DNA of 64,000 nucleotides, taken from NCBI RefSeq assembly GCF_018129065.1, contig NZ_JAAEDM010000007.1, positions 59,087-123,086 of the forward strand, given 5' to 3'. The notes under the pieces are model-generated. The model ran no database searches. It had not been told where the DNA came from and saw only the letters and a list, made by a program, of their open reading frames with translations. The stretch is from Neoroseomonas soli. Its GTDB lineage: Bacteria; Pseudomonadota; Alphaproteobacteria; Acetobacterales; Acetobacteraceae. The translations under genes were made by a program, and so were the position numbers. Position 1 is the stretch's first letter, and each line of letters starts with the position of its first letter. Shown here piece by piece: positions 42,665 to 51,991 of this stretch.

Positions 42665-42730
42665 AGTAGATCCTGATCAGGTGGAATCGCCTGATCGAGT
42701 GAAGATGTTCGCAGAAGCAAAGGCCTGGAG
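42665..42730. repeat. short palindrome-rich intergenic element
   Basis: Just after the sulfatase stop, GATCCTGATCAGGTGGAATC contains the perfect palindrome CCTGATCAGG, and CGCCTGATCG follows within ten bases. The pattern resembles short dispersed repeats of alphaproteobacteria. It lies directly upstream of the IS3 remnant. Only one copy is in the window. Confidence 0.35.
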
Positions 42731-42769
42731 CGGTGTCCGTGAGCCGCGGCGAACGGAGACCGCTCCAGG

Positions 42770-43027
42770 TGTGTCAATCGGCACGCAAATGCCTCAACGC
42801 CTGCTGGGTCCTGTCACACGCCGACGCGCGGGAACGGCTGGACGCTTGGAGACGCGAGTACAACGAGGAACGGCCGCACGGGTCACTGCGGAACTTGACC
42901 CCACGGGCGTTCGCCGAGCAGGTTCGACACGCCCGAGAAGTTGCCTGGCTCCCGGACCACAGAAGGGACAGGACCACGCAGCCGCCCAGTAGGATTCCAC
43001 CCGGACCACTCGATCGGGGCTGGTCAC
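42770..43027 (+). mobile_element. IS3-family insertion sequence remnant (transposase C-terminus and right end)
   Basis: The frame from about 42781 reads SARKCLNACWVLSHADARER and then LDAWRREYNEERPHGSLRNL, the C-terminal end of IS3-family OrfB integrases (W.xxYNxxRPHSSLxxxTP). The catalytic DDE part is missing. The element closes with the end sequence at 42995-43027 that recurs at 32186-32218. A dead element. Confidence 0.75.
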
Positions 43028-43046
43028 GCCCGCAAGGGAAACCGGA

Positions 43047-44402
43047 TCAACCGATATGGATGTCTGACGACAGTCCCGTATGAACCTTGCCGGTAACGAA
43101 GCGCTCATCGTCAAGCGCGGCCATGAGGAATGGCACGTTCGTCTTCACCCCTTCGATCCTGGTCGCCGAGAGCAACTCCCTCAGGCTCCTGATTGCGTCG
43201 CCGCGCGTAGATTCATGGGCGACCACCTTTGCGATCATGGGATCATAGAAGGGCGTGACTTCCATGCCCTCCCGGAAGCCGGTCTCGATCCGCCAACTGG
43301 AGCCGGCAGGAAGGTCGAAGCGATCGAGGCGTCCCGGCGATGGAAGAAACCGCTTCGGATCCTCGGCATAGATCCGTGCCTCGATCGCATGCCCTTTCGG
43401 ATGAAGGTTGGCGGGCAGGATGGCATCGATCGGCTCGCCGGCAGCGGAGCGAATCTGGGAGGCGACGAGATCGACCCCCGTCACCATCTCGGTCACGGCA
43501 TGCTCGACCTGGAGCCTCGTATTCACCTCCAGGAATCCGAAACTTCCATCGGCCGAGAGCAGCATCTCGACCGTGCCGATATTGTCATATCCAAGGCGCT
43601 GCAACGCATTCGCCGCGAGTTCGGCGATCTCGGCCACGGCCGCACGAGGCAACAGAGGGGCGGGCGCTTCCTCGATGATCTTCTGGTGCCGCCTTTGGAG
43701 TGAGCAGTCGCGTTCGAACAGGTGCCGCACCCGGCCGTGCCGGTCTCCAAGGAGCTGAATCTCCACGTGACGCGCCAGCTCGAAATAGCGCTCAAGGTAG
43801 ACGCCGCCATCCGCGAAGCTTCGTTCGGCTGCGCTGCGCGCCCGCTCGATCGTGCGTTGCAGTGTCGCCTCATCCTTCGCGACGGCCATGCCGATGCCGC
43901 CGCCACCGGCGGTCGGCTTGACCATGACCGGAAAGCCGATCTCGCGCGCCGCCGCGAGAATCCTGTCAGGGTCCGGTGGCAGCAATCCCGAGCCCGGTGC
44001 CACGGGAAATCCATTGGCCGCCATGATCTCGCGCGCGCGGGTCTTCTGACCCATGGCCCCGATATGGCGCGGTGATGGCCCGATGAAGGTCATGCCAGCG
44101 GCCTCCACCCGCCTGGCGAACTCCTCGTTCTCCGACAGGAAGCCATATCCCGGATGAATGGCATCGGCCCCGCAGCGCCTGGCGGCTTCCAGGATGGCGT
44201 CCTGGTTCAGGTAGCTCTCGCGCACGGGCGGCGGGCCGATCCGAATGGCCTCATCCGCCTCGGTGAGATAGGGGGCGCCGGCATCGGCGTCGGAATGGAC
44301 CGCCACGGCCCGGATACCGAGCCGATGGACCGCACGAACGACCCTGGACGCAACCGCTCCGCGATTGGCAATGAGGATCGTTCGGAAGGGCGGGACGGTC
44401 AC
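43047..44402 (-). CDS. biotin carboxylase subunit of an acyl-CoA carboxylase
   Basis: 451 residues from GTG 44402 (GTGA overlap with the carboxyltransferase). Start motif ILIANRGAVASRVVRAVHRLG, HPGYGFLSENEEFA, glycine-rich ATP-grasp loop KPTAGGGGIGM, HVEIQLLGD, RDCSLQRRHQKIIEE and EVNTRLQVEHAVTEMVTG. There is no fused BCCP domain, so it is the stand-alone BC. It carboxylates the biotin of the small BCCP, presumably the 73-residue protein encoded at 49769 on the other strand. It is the last gene of the minus-strand group. Confidence 0.92.
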   Translation of the reverse strand: MTVPPFRTILIANRGAVASRVVRAVHRLGIRAVAVHSDADAGAPYLTEADEAIRIGPPPVRESYLNQDAILEAARRCGADAIHPGYGFLSENEEFARRVEAAGMTFIGPSPRHIGAMGQKTRAREIMAANGFPVAPGSGLLPPDPDRILAAAREIGFPVMVKPTAGGGGIGMAVAKDEATLQRTIERARSAAERSFADGGVYLERYFELARHVEIQLLGDRHGRVRHLFERDCSLQRRHQKIIEEAPAPLLPRAAVAEIAELAANALQRLGYDNIGTVEMLLSADGSFGFLEVNTRLQVEHAVTEMVTGVDLVASQIRSAAGEPIDAILPANLHPKGHAIEARIYAEDPKRFLPSPGRLDRFDLPAGSSWRIETGFREGMEVTPFYDPMIAKVVAHESTRGDAIRSLRELLSATRIEGVKTNVPFLMAALDDERFVTGKVHTGLSSDIHIG

Positions 44403-45976
44403 GGCCGCATTCCAAAGGCGCGCGGCCCCGCCTTGCGCAGAGGCTCCGCCTGGCGCGCAAACTCGCAGACCAGGGGCCTGGTGTCCCGGGGGTCGATGAT
44501 TTCCTCTACCCAGAAGGTCTCCGCCGTGCGGGCCGGTGCGCGCAGGGCGATCAGCCGGGCCTCGATCTCCGCCAGCTTGGCCTTGGGATCTGGCGCGGCC
44601 TCGATCTCGGCGCGATAGGCCGCCTCAATACCCCCCTCCAGCGGCAGCGATCCCCAGCGCGCGGTGACCCACGCGTAACGGAATGCAAAGCGGCCTGCGG
44701 GCTGATGCACGGCGCCCGCCACGCCGAAGCAGTTGCGCACGATGATCGAGCACCAGGGAACGCTCGATTGATTGACCGCGGACATCGCCCGCACCCCATG
44801 CCGGATCGTCCCGGCTCGCTCGGCATCGAGGCCGATCTGGAAGCCAGGACAATCCACGAGGTAGATGACGGGGATGTGGAAGGTCTCGGCAAGGTCGACG
44901 AAGCGAATGACCTTCTGGCAGGTGTCGCTGGTCCATGCGCCGCCATAGAAGTACGGATCGGAGGCCATCACAGCCACAGGCAGGCCATCCACGCGCGCCA
45001 GGCCGGTGATGATGGATCGGCCGAACATTCGGCCCATTTCGAAGAACGAGCCGCGATCCACGATGGCCTCGATCACAGGGCGCATCTTGTAGATCTTGCG
45101 CGTGTCCTTCGGGATCGCCGCAAAGAGGGACTCTTCCCGGCGGTTCGGGTCATCCGTCGACGGTCGCCGAGGGGCGACCTCGTCGATCGAGGATGGAAGG
45201 TAGGAGAGGAAGCGCCTGGCGCAGGCGAAAGCCTCCTCCTCGGTGTCCACGGCGTGGTCGACGGCCCCGCTGCGGGTCTGGACCTGCCATCCACCGAGTT
45301 CTTCCTTCGAAAGGTCCTGTCCGATGCGCGCCACCACCGGAGGGCCCGCCACGAACATCGCGGACTTGCCCTTGGTCATGACGGAGAAATGGCTCGAGGC
45401 GAGCCGGGCCGCGCCCAGGCCCGCCACGGAGCCGAGACCCAGTGCGACAACTGGCACGTGGTAGAGGTTCTCGGTCGTATACTGGAACTGCAGCGTACCC
45501 GCGGTCAGTCCACCCGGCAGGTTCGCCCGTCCCGTGGTCTCGATCGTCTTCACCGAACCGCCACCACCCGAGCCTTCGATCACCCGGATGATCGGCTGCC
45601 GGAGTTCCTGCGCCATCCGCTCGGCGAGGACGTGCTTCTCCTTGATGTTCGCATCCGCGGATCCCCCGCGGACCGTGAAATCGTCCCCGATGACGACGAC
45701 GGACCTCCCATCGACCGTCGCACGCCCCATGACGCAATTTGCGGGCGTCAGGTTCACCAATCTTCCCTCGCTGTCGTATTCCGCCTTCCCGGCTGCCGAA
45801 CCGATCTCGAGGAAGCTGCCATCGTCGACCAATCCATCGAGCCGTTCACGCACGGTCAGGCGGCCGCCTGCGTGCTGGCGCTCCACCTTGTCCTTTCCGC
45901 CCATCTCTCGGGCGAGCGCCTGGCGGTGGCGCAGATCTTCGAGCTCAGCAGTCCAGGGCACGTCGTCCTCCTTCAA
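44399..45976 (-). CDS. acyl-CoA carboxylase carboxyltransferase subunit (PccB/MccB-like), copy 1
   Basis: 525 residues. N-terminal RQALAREMGGKDKVERQHAG and RLTVRERLDGLVDDGSFLEI are typical for the PccB family; IEGSGGGGSVKTIETTGRAN takes the place of SGGARI (oxyanion-forming glycines kept). The C-domain has YFYGGAWTSDTCQKVIRFVD, VDCPGFQIG and GVAGA. It transfers CO2 from biotin to an acyl-CoA. Order on this strand: synthetase, this subunit (16-base gap), biotin carboxylase. Substrate chain not predictable. Confidence 0.9.
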   Translation of the reverse strand: MKEDDVPWTAELEDLRHRQALAREMGGKDKVERQHAGGRLTVRERLDGLVDDGSFLEIGSAAGKAEYDSEGRLVNLTPANCVMGRATVDGRSVVVIGDDFTVRGGSADANIKEKHVLAERMAQELRQPIIRVIEGSGGGGSVKTIETTGRANLPGGLTAGTLQFQYTTENLYHVPVVALGLGSVAGLGAARLASSHFSVMTKGKSAMFVAGPPVVARIGQDLSKEELGGWQVQTRSGAVDHAVDTEEEAFACARRFLSYLPSSIDEVAPRRPSTDDPNRREESLFAAIPKDTRKIYKMRPVIEAIVDRGSFFEMGRMFGRSIITGLARVDGLPVAVMASDPYFYGGAWTSDTCQKVIRFVDLAETFHIPVIYLVDCPGFQIGLDAERAGTIRHGVRAMSAVNQSSVPWCSIIVRNCFGVAGAVHQPAGRFAFRYAWVTARWGSLPLEGGIEAAYRAEIEAAPDPKAKLAEIEARLIALRAPARTAETFWVEEIIDPRDTRPLVCEFARQAEPLRKAGPRAFGMRP

Positions 45977-45992
45977 AAATGCTTGGTTCGGC

Positions 45993-48146
45993 TCAGACGG
46001 GCGGAGTGAGCCTCATCAGGGCGTCCACGATGGTCACCCCTTCTCCCGCTCGCCCGACCAGAACCGGGTTGAGGTCGAGTTCCTCGATCTCCGGCAGCGC
46101 TGCCGCCAACTGGGAAATGGCCGCGACCACGCACGCCAGCGCCTCCACGTCGAGCAGCGGCAGGCTTCTGGTGCCTTCGAGCAATGGCCAACCCTTGAGC
46201 TGCCTCAGCAGTGCCAGGGCAATCCGCTCGTCGAAAGGCGCGGCGCGAAAGGCAATGTCGCCGAGGATCTCGACGAAGACGCCGCCGAGCCCTACCCCGA
46301 CGAACGCGCCAAGCAGCGGGTCCTTCTTGATCCCTATGACGATCTCGGCGCTGCCCCGCGCCATTTCCGCCAATAGGACGCCATCGATCCTCGCATCCTT
46401 CGCTCTGGTCCCGACCGAAGCCAGAATGGATCTCGTCGCCTCCGCGCAGGCTTCCGGAGACGAAACGCCCAGCACGACGCCGCCGACATCCGTCTTGTGG
46501 GCAATGTCGGGAGAATCGATCTTCACCGCGACGCGTTCGACACCGAGCCTGGTGAAGGCAGCCTCTGCCTCCTCCGGCGTGCGGGCCCTTGCCATGTGGG
46601 GCACGCGCAACCCAAGCGCGCCAAGGGCAGGCAACAGGGCCACCTCGCCGGCAGTGAGCTCCCCCGCCGCGCGCATGGACCGGACAACAGCCGACACCGG
46701 CTCCACATCCCGCGCCGGGGGAATGTTGGCCGGCGCCGCGGCGCTCGTCCCGTCAAGCAGGTGCCGAGCCGCGCGGGCCGCCCGTGAAGGATCCGGGAAG
46801 ACGGGGATACCGGCAGCCGAGAGGGCGGCGAAGCCCGACGGGGCGGACGCCATCCATGCCGCGACCATCGGCTTGCTCGCCCCACGCGCATAGTCCGCCA
46901 GTTCTGCGATCAGTGCGTCGGCGCCACCGCGGATGGCCCCGAGCACGCTGATCACGATGTCCACGTTCGGATCTTCCGCTACGAGCTGGAGAAGCCGTCG
47001 GGTCGTCTTTGGATCCGTCTGAGGGACGGTCGCCAGATCGATTGGATTCTGCGCGGCGAGGTAGCCAGGCAAGTGCCGCGCGATCTCCGCAAGGGTCGCC
47101 TCGGCCAAGGGCGCCAGCTCGAGCCCGAAGCGGCCGAGATCATCCGTGCAAAGGACGTTGAATCCTCCGGAGTTCCCGAAGATCGCGACGCGGCGTCCCG
47201 CAGGGGCGGGAAGGCCGGCACCGAAAGTCAGCGTTGCGTCGATCAGCGCTTCCAGATTGTCCACGGCGATGATGCCGAGTTCCTGGAACAGCGCCTCGTG
47301 CAGACGCGCGGAGCCGGCCAATGCGCCGGTATGGGATGCCGCCGCTCGTGCGGCTTCGGGGCTCTTGCCCGATTTGATGAGAACGATGGGCGTTCCGTTC
47401 ACTCGTGCCTTCAACGCCGCCGCGCGGAACCGCCCGACATCACGGATGCTCTCGACATACCCCGTGATCACCCGAATGCGCTTGTCCTCGGCCATGTACG
47501 AGATCGCATCGGCAATCTCGAAGCCAGCCTCGTTGCCCGTGCTGACCAGGTAGCCCAGGCCGACCGACCGGCTCATGCATTCCGAGGCGATCAGAGCCCC
47601 GACCAGGCCGCTTTGGGACACGATCCCGATCGGCCCCGGCTTGGGTTGCCCCTCCGACAGGGCGGTCGAGAAATTGACCGCGAGTCCGTTGTATAGGTTC
47701 GCGATGCCCTGGCAGTTGGGGCCGCAGACAACGAGTCCGGTCGTCTCGCAAATCTCGTGGATCTCGCGCTGCACCTCGCTGCCTTCGAGGCCGACCTCGG
47801 CGAAGCCGCTCGTGTAGATCACCATGGCACCGACACCGAGTGCGGCGGCCTCGCGCACGGCCGGAAGAACGCCGCGCGCCGGAATGGCGACGACAACGAG
47901 GTCCGGAACTTCGGGCAGCGCCTCGAGCGAAGGATAGCAGTCAAATCCGAACAGGGACGCGTGCCGTGGGTTGATCGGGTAGACGCGCCCCGCGAAGCCC
48001 GTCTCCCGTAGATAAGCGATCGGCCGTCCACCGGCTTTGCTTGCGACCCCCGAGGCTCCGAGCACCGCCACCGACGCGGGCTCGAAAAGGCGCTCCAGGT
48101 TCTGCGCGCGGTGGGTGGTTGCATTGACCCGGCTTGCCGACGTCAT
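45993..48146 (-). CDS. ADP-forming acyl-CoA synthetase (acetate-CoA ligase family)
   Basis: 717 residues with both halves fused. CoA-binding and ligase-CoA domains (VAVLGASGVASKAGGRPIAY; GPNCQGIANLYNG; GIVSQSGLVGALIA) occupy about 1-460, with the phosphohistidine in AAASHTGALAGSA (His272). The C-terminal ATP-grasp domain (from about 500) has VAVKIDSPDIAHKTDVGGVVLG and FVEILGDIAFRAAPFD. It activates a carboxylic acid to its CoA thioester with ATP. Next to a carboxylase it would supply the acyl-CoA that is carboxylated. It starts divergently from the second carboxyltransferase, 68 bases apart. Confidence 0.9.
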   Translation of the reverse strand: MTSASRVNATTHRAQNLERLFEPASVAVLGASGVASKAGGRPIAYLRETGFAGRVYPINPRHASLFGFDCYPSLEALPEVPDLVVVAIPARGVLPAVREAAALGVGAMVIYTSGFAEVGLEGSEVQREIHEICETTGLVVCGPNCQGIANLYNGLAVNFSTALSEGQPKPGPIGIVSQSGLVGALIASECMSRSVGLGYLVSTGNEAGFEIADAISYMAEDKRIRVITGYVESIRDVGRFRAAALKARVNGTPIVLIKSGKSPEAARAAASHTGALAGSARLHEALFQELGIIAVDNLEALIDATLTFGAGLPAPAGRRVAIFGNSGGFNVLCTDDLGRFGLELAPLAEATLAEIARHLPGYLAAQNPIDLATVPQTDPKTTRRLLQLVAEDPNVDIVISVLGAIRGGADALIAELADYARGASKPMVAAWMASAPSGFAALSAAGIPVFPDPSRAARAARHLLDGTSAAAPANIPPARDVEPVSAVVRSMRAAGELTAGEVALLPALGALGLRVPHMARARTPEEAEAAFTRLGVERVAVKIDSPDIAHKTDVGGVVLGVSSPEACAEATRSILASVGTRAKDARIDGVLLAEMARGSAEIVIGIKKDPLLGAFVGVGLGGVFVEILGDIAFRAAPFDERIALALLRQLKGWPLLEGTRSLPLLDVEALACVVAAISQLAAALPEIEELDLNPVLVGRAGEGVTIVDALMRLTPPV

Positions 48147-48214
48147 CGACTATGTCATCCTGATCTGAATGGGATGCGCCGTTGGTCGAGGCGCTGATCC
48201 GTCGTGGAGGAAGC

Positions 48215-49741
48215 ATGACTTTCGAGCGTGAGATCGCAGAGCACACACATCGGCGCACCAAGGCGCGTGCGATGGGGTCGAAGCGAAAGCTCGAGGAATT
48301 CGCGGCAGCCGGCATCCTCAACGCTCGCCAGCGCATCACCACCCTGCTCGACGAGGGCTCGTTCCAGGAAGTCGGGCTCTTCGCCGTATCCGAGCGCCCC
48401 GAAGACGCCGATCGCTCGCCAGGCGATGGCGTCGTCACGGGTTATGGGCGCGTGGACGGCCGCGAGATCGCCATCATCGCTTACGATTTCACGGCGCTCG
48501 GCGCTTCCAGCGCGCCGGTCGCAAGCCAGAAGTTCCAGCATATCCGCAAGGTCTCGATCAGCCGCGGCATTCCCATGGTTGTCCTCGGAGAAGCCGGCGG
48601 GGCGCGCATCCCCGATGTCATGGGCGCAAGGGGCATCGCGCGTACGCGCAGCCACCAGGTCTATGACCGGCGCCGGCAATCCCCTTGGATCACGGCGATC
48701 CTCGGGCAGAGCTACGGCTCGTCCAGTTGGAAGGCTGCGATGTCCGATTTCGTCCTGATGCGCAAAGGCGCGGTCCTCGCCGTCTCCAGTCCCAAGGTTA
48801 CCGCGGTGGCCATCTCGGAGGAGGTCGATCCCGAGGATCTCGGCGGCTGGCGTCTGCGGACGGAAACGACGGGGGAGGTGGACCAAGCCTATGCGACGGA
48901 TCAGGAGGTGCTCGCTGCGATCCGACGTTTCCTCGGCTACATGCCCTCCAATGCCAATGAACCGCCGCCTCGCGCACCTGTTCCGGCAGGATCCGGGGAC
49001 GACATGGCGCGCATCCTCGAAATCGTTCCTGCGCAGCGGGAGCGGGTCTACGACGTCCGCAAGGTCATCGAGGCCATCGTCGACAAGGGCAGCTTCTTTC
49101 CCATCAAGGAGCGCTTCGCGAAGGTTCTCAGCTGCGGCCTCGGCCGGATCGACGGGCGCGTTGTCGGGCTCATCGCGAGCAACCCGATCTTCAAGGGCGG
49201 CGCTCTCGATCCGCAGGCCTGCCGCAAGGCGACCAGCTTCATCGTGATGTGCGATTCCTTCAACATCCCCCTCGTGTTCCTCACGGACACGCCTGGCTTT
49301 CTCGTCGGCATAGATGGGGAGAAGCTCGGCCTCGCCGGCCAGATCATGAACTTCAACCACGCCCTGGAGATGGCGACTGTTCCCAAGCTCGCCGTCATCA
49401 TGCGCAAGAGCTACGGGCAGGCCTACATCAACATGGGCGGAAGCGCCGATGAGATCGCTGCCTGGTTCAGTGCCGATGTCAGCTTCATGGACCCGGCTGC
49501 TGCGGTGAACGTTCTGCATGGCATCAAGCGCAATGACGATCCGGCGAGATTCGAGGATCTGCGCGAGGAACTCTCCCGCAACACCGGGCCCTACGATCTT
49601 GCCGCCGGCTTCCTTGCGCAGGATGTGATCGATCCGAGAGAGACCCGCTCCTGGCTGGCGCGCATGCTGGCGGTCCACGAGCTGCGCTCGACGGGCGGCA
49701 TCAGCCGGCACAACATGGCGACCTGGCCCTACAACTTCTGA
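48215..49741 (+). CDS. acyl-CoA carboxylase carboxyltransferase subunit (PccB-like), copy 2
   Basis: 508 residues from ATG 48215 with GTGGAGGAAG upstream. RTKARAMGSKRKLEEFAAAG and ILNARQRITTLLDEGSFQEV open it; the oxyanion site is GEAGGARIPDVMG and the C-domain has NPIFKGGALDPQACRKATSF, TDTPGFLVG and KSYGQAYINMGG. It is a diverged paralogue of copy 1 on the opposite strand. Two PccB-type subunits with one BC and one BCCP may form a hetero-oligomeric carboxyltransferase or serve two substrates. The BCCP gene follows after 27 bases. Confidence 0.9.
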   Translation: MTFEREIAEHTHRRTKARAMGSKRKLEEFAAAGILNARQRITTLLDEGSFQEVGLFAVSERPEDADRSPGDGVVTGYGRVDGREIAIIAYDFTALGASSAPVASQKFQHIRKVSISRGIPMVVLGEAGGARIPDVMGARGIARTRSHQVYDRRRQSPWITAILGQSYGSSSWKAAMSDFVLMRKGAVLAVSSPKVTAVAISEEVDPEDLGGWRLRTETTGEVDQAYATDQEVLAAIRRFLGYMPSNANEPPPRAPVPAGSGDDMARILEIVPAQRERVYDVRKVIEAIVDKGSFFPIKERFAKVLSCGLGRIDGRVVGLIASNPIFKGGALDPQACRKATSFIVMCDSFNIPLVFLTDTPGFLVGIDGEKLGLAGQIMNFNHALEMATVPKLAVIMRKSYGQAYINMGGSADEIAAWFSADVSFMDPAAAVNVLHGIKRNDDPARFEDLREELSRNTGPYDLAAGFLAQDVIDPRETRSWLARMLAVHELRSTGGISRHNMATWPYNF

Positions 49742-49768
49742 AGCCACATCATCCATGGAGATGCCAAG

Positions 49769-49990
49769 ATGAAGCGTATCGAAGTCATCGCGGAGACGCC
49801 TGGAAGCGTCTTGCGGCATGACATCGGAATCGGCGATTCGGTCGCCGAGGATGACGCGATCATCACGATCGAATCGATGAAGATGGAGATCCCCATCGCG
49901 GCGCCCGTGGACGGTCGTGTGGTGGAAATCCTGGTGCAGCCGGGCGATGCGGTGGCCACCGGTCAGCCTGTGGCCATCCTGGAAGCCTAG
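49769..49990 (+). CDS. biotin carboxyl carrier protein (biotinyl-lipoyl domain)
   Basis: 73 residues, a single biotinyl domain without the usual N-terminal extension. ESMKMEIPIAAPVDGRV carries the biotinylated Lys38. It carries CO2 between the biotin carboxylase (43047-44402) and the carboxyltransferases. Both neighbouring proteins end in Glu-Ala, so the convergent stop codons with the Opp ATPase gene, nine bases away, create an apparent hairpin that is probably accidental. Confidence 0.93.
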   Translation: MKRIEVIAETPGSVLRHDIGIGDSVAEDDAIITIESMKMEIPIAAPVDGRVVEILVQPGDAVATGQPVAILEA

Positions 49991-49999
49991 CCCGCTCAT

Positions 50000-51013
50000 T
50001 CAGGCTTCGCGCAGCTGGGGGCCGGTCTCTGCCTTGGTGCCGGCCACTACCGCCTCGTAGTGGTGACACGCGACCATGTGCTCGCTGCCCGCATCCCGCA
50101 TTTCGGGGCGCTGGTCGATGCAGGTCGTGTCAGCGTAGGTGCACCGGGTCCGGAACAGGCAACCGCTGGGTGGGTTGAGGGGGCTGGGCAACTCACCTTG
50201 CATCCGGACCGCGCCAAGGGGTGCGTCCCCGGACGCCAGCGCGACCAGGCGCCGCGTATACGGATGGAAGGGCTGACGCAGGACCTGGCGCGCCGGTCCA
50301 ACCTCGACCACGCGGCCGAAGTACATCACGCCGACAATGTCGCTGAGATACCGCACCACGGCCAGGTCGTGCCCGATGAACAGGTAGGTCAGGCCGAGGC
50401 GCTGCTGCATGTCACGGAGCAAGGCCAAAACCTGAGCGCGGACCGAGACGTCGAGCGCGGAGACGGGCTCATCCAGCACCAGCAGTTGCGGATCGACCGA
50501 CAGGGCACGGGCGATCGCGAGGCGCTGTCGCTGCCCTCCACTGAATTCATGCGGGTACTTCAAGGCCGCCTCGGGTGGCAAGCCGACGATGCGCAGTAGA
50601 TCGGGGGCCCGCGCCTCAGCCTCCCGCCGAGGCATTCCATGCGCGCGCAGTGGCTCCGAGACGATGCGGTCGGCGCGCATCCTCGGGCTGAGGGAACCGT
50701 ACGGATCCTGAAAAACCGCCTGAACCTTGCGCCGGTACGCCAGCTCCTCCGCCGGTGATTGGCGGAAGATTGGCTGGCCTTCCACGCGGAGGTCCCCCTC
50801 CGTCGGAGCTTCCAGCTTCAGCAGCATCTTGGCGATGGTGCTCTTGCCGCTGCCGGATTCACCGACCAGGCCGAATGTCCTGCCATGGGGAATCCGGAAG
50901 GACACATCGACGACAGCCGCCACGCGCTTCGCCTCGCCGAACAGGCTCTGTGCGGGAAGAGTAAAGGTCTTGCCGATGCCAGATGCCTCGACCATCGGCT
51001 CGTTGGCGGTCAT
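50000..51013 (-). CDS. oligopeptide/dipeptide ABC transporter ATP-binding protein (OppF/DppF-like), second system
   Basis: 337 residues from ATG 51013 (ATGA overlap with OppD). Walker A is GESGSGKST, signature FSGGQRQRLAIARAL, Walker B LLVLDEPVSALD, switch FIGHDLAVV; the oligo_HPY end contains GCLFRTRCTYADTTC. Last gene of the second Opp operon, convergent with the BCCP gene. Confidence 0.92.
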   Translation of the reverse strand: MTANEPMVEASGIGKTFTLPAQSLFGEAKRVAAVVDVSFRIPHGRTFGLVGESGSGKSTIAKMLLKLEAPTEGDLRVEGQPIFRQSPAEELAYRRKVQAVFQDPYGSLSPRMRADRIVSEPLRAHGMPRREAEARAPDLLRIVGLPPEAALKYPHEFSGGQRQRLAIARALSVDPQLLVLDEPVSALDVSVRAQVLALLRDMQQRLGLTYLFIGHDLAVVRYLSDIVGVMYFGRVVEVGPARQVLRQPFHPYTRRLVALASGDAPLGAVRMQGELPSPLNPPSGCLFRTRCTYADTTCIDQRPEMRDAGSEHMVACHHYEAVVAGTKAETGPQLREA

Positions 51014-51987
51014 GCGGTCTCCTCCGCGCGCCAACAAAAGAGCCGATGGCGATCCGCCACGACACTCTCCGGCGGCCGTTGGCCGCGACATATGTCCTTC
51101 GCGACAGGGCACCGGGCCGCGAACGCGCAGCCGGGCGGTAGGGAGGCGAGATCAGGCACCTGGCCAGGAATCGGCTCAAGGTGAACCTCGTCTCCCTCGA
51201 TGCGCGGCAGCGACGCGAGCAAGGCGCGCGTGTAGGGGTGACGTGGAGCGCGGAAGACCTCGCCTGTGGGTCCCTCCTCGACAATGCGGCCAGCATACAT
51301 CACGACGACCCTGTCGGAGAGCCGCCGGATTGCCGACAGATCGTGCGTAACGATGATGACCGCGCTGCCCGCCGTCTCGCGAAGTTCACGGAAGAGAATC
51401 AGGATCTCGTCCTGGATCGACGCATCGAGAGCGGTGGTCGGTTCGTCGGCGATCAACAGCTTCGGCGCGGCCGCGGTCGCCATGCCCACGAGCACGCGCT
51501 GCCGCATTCCGCCGCTGAGCTGGTGCGGGTATTGCCGAACGCGAAGCTCGGGAGCCGTGAGGTGTACGCGGCGAAGCACCTCGATAGCCCCGCCGGGCCG
51601 CAGGCCGGCGCCGTCGCGCCGCCGTTCGCGAAGAACCTCCTCGACCTGGTTGCCGATCGTGTAGAGCGGATCGAGGGACGTCATGGGATTCTGCAGGACC
51701 ATCGACAGTTCACGGCCCCGCAGCCTGGCCATCTCCCCATCATTCAGGGTGAGGAGGCTGCGTCCCGAGAACATCACCTCGCCGGAAACGCGCGCTGTCC
51801 TGACCAATGTCCGCATGATCGCGCCGCACAGGGTCGATTTTCCGCTCCCTGACTCACCCGCGATGCCGACGATCTCCTGCGGTGCGACATCAAGATCGAC
51901 ATCCGCCACGGCAGGTACTGGCCGCTCGGATGGGCCGAAACGCACGTTGAGTCCGCGGATCGCAAGCAAGGGTTCCATGCCAGCCAT
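51010..51987 (-). CDS. oligopeptide/dipeptide ABC transporter ATP-binding protein (OppD/DppD-like), second system
   Basis: 325 residues from ATG 51987. Walker A is [10 protein letters not shown], signature LSGGMRQRVLVGMA, Walker [13 protein letters not shown], switch IVTHDLSA; the C-terminal zone has GCAFAARCPVAKDIC. Four bases after OppC. Unlike the first OppD there is no repeated N-terminal tail. Confidence 0.92.
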   Translation of the reverse strand: MAGMEPLLAIRGLNVRFGPSERPVPAVADVDLDVAPQEIVGIAGESGSGKSTLCGAIMRTLVRTARVSGEVMFSGRSLLTLNDGEMARLRGRELSMVLQNPMTSLDPLYTIGNQVEEVLRERRRDGAGLRPGGAIEVLRRVHLTAPELRVRQYPHQLSGGMRQRVLVGMATAAAPKLLIADEPTTALDASIQDEILILFRELRETAGSAVIIVTHDLSAIRRLSDRVVVMYAGRIVEEGPTGEVFRAPRHPYTRALLASLPRIEGDEVHLEPIPGQVPDLASLPPGCAFAARCPVAKDICRGQRPPESVVADRHRLFCWRAEETA

Positions 51988-51991
51988 GCAC

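Noticed and set aside
49982..50008. GAAGCCT/AGGCTTC hairpin between the convergent BCCP and Opp ATPase genes, resembling a bidirectional terminator
   Set aside because: Both proteins end in Glu-Ala encoded by GAAGCC, which creates the arms automatically; the loop is 13 bases and no T-run follows on either side.
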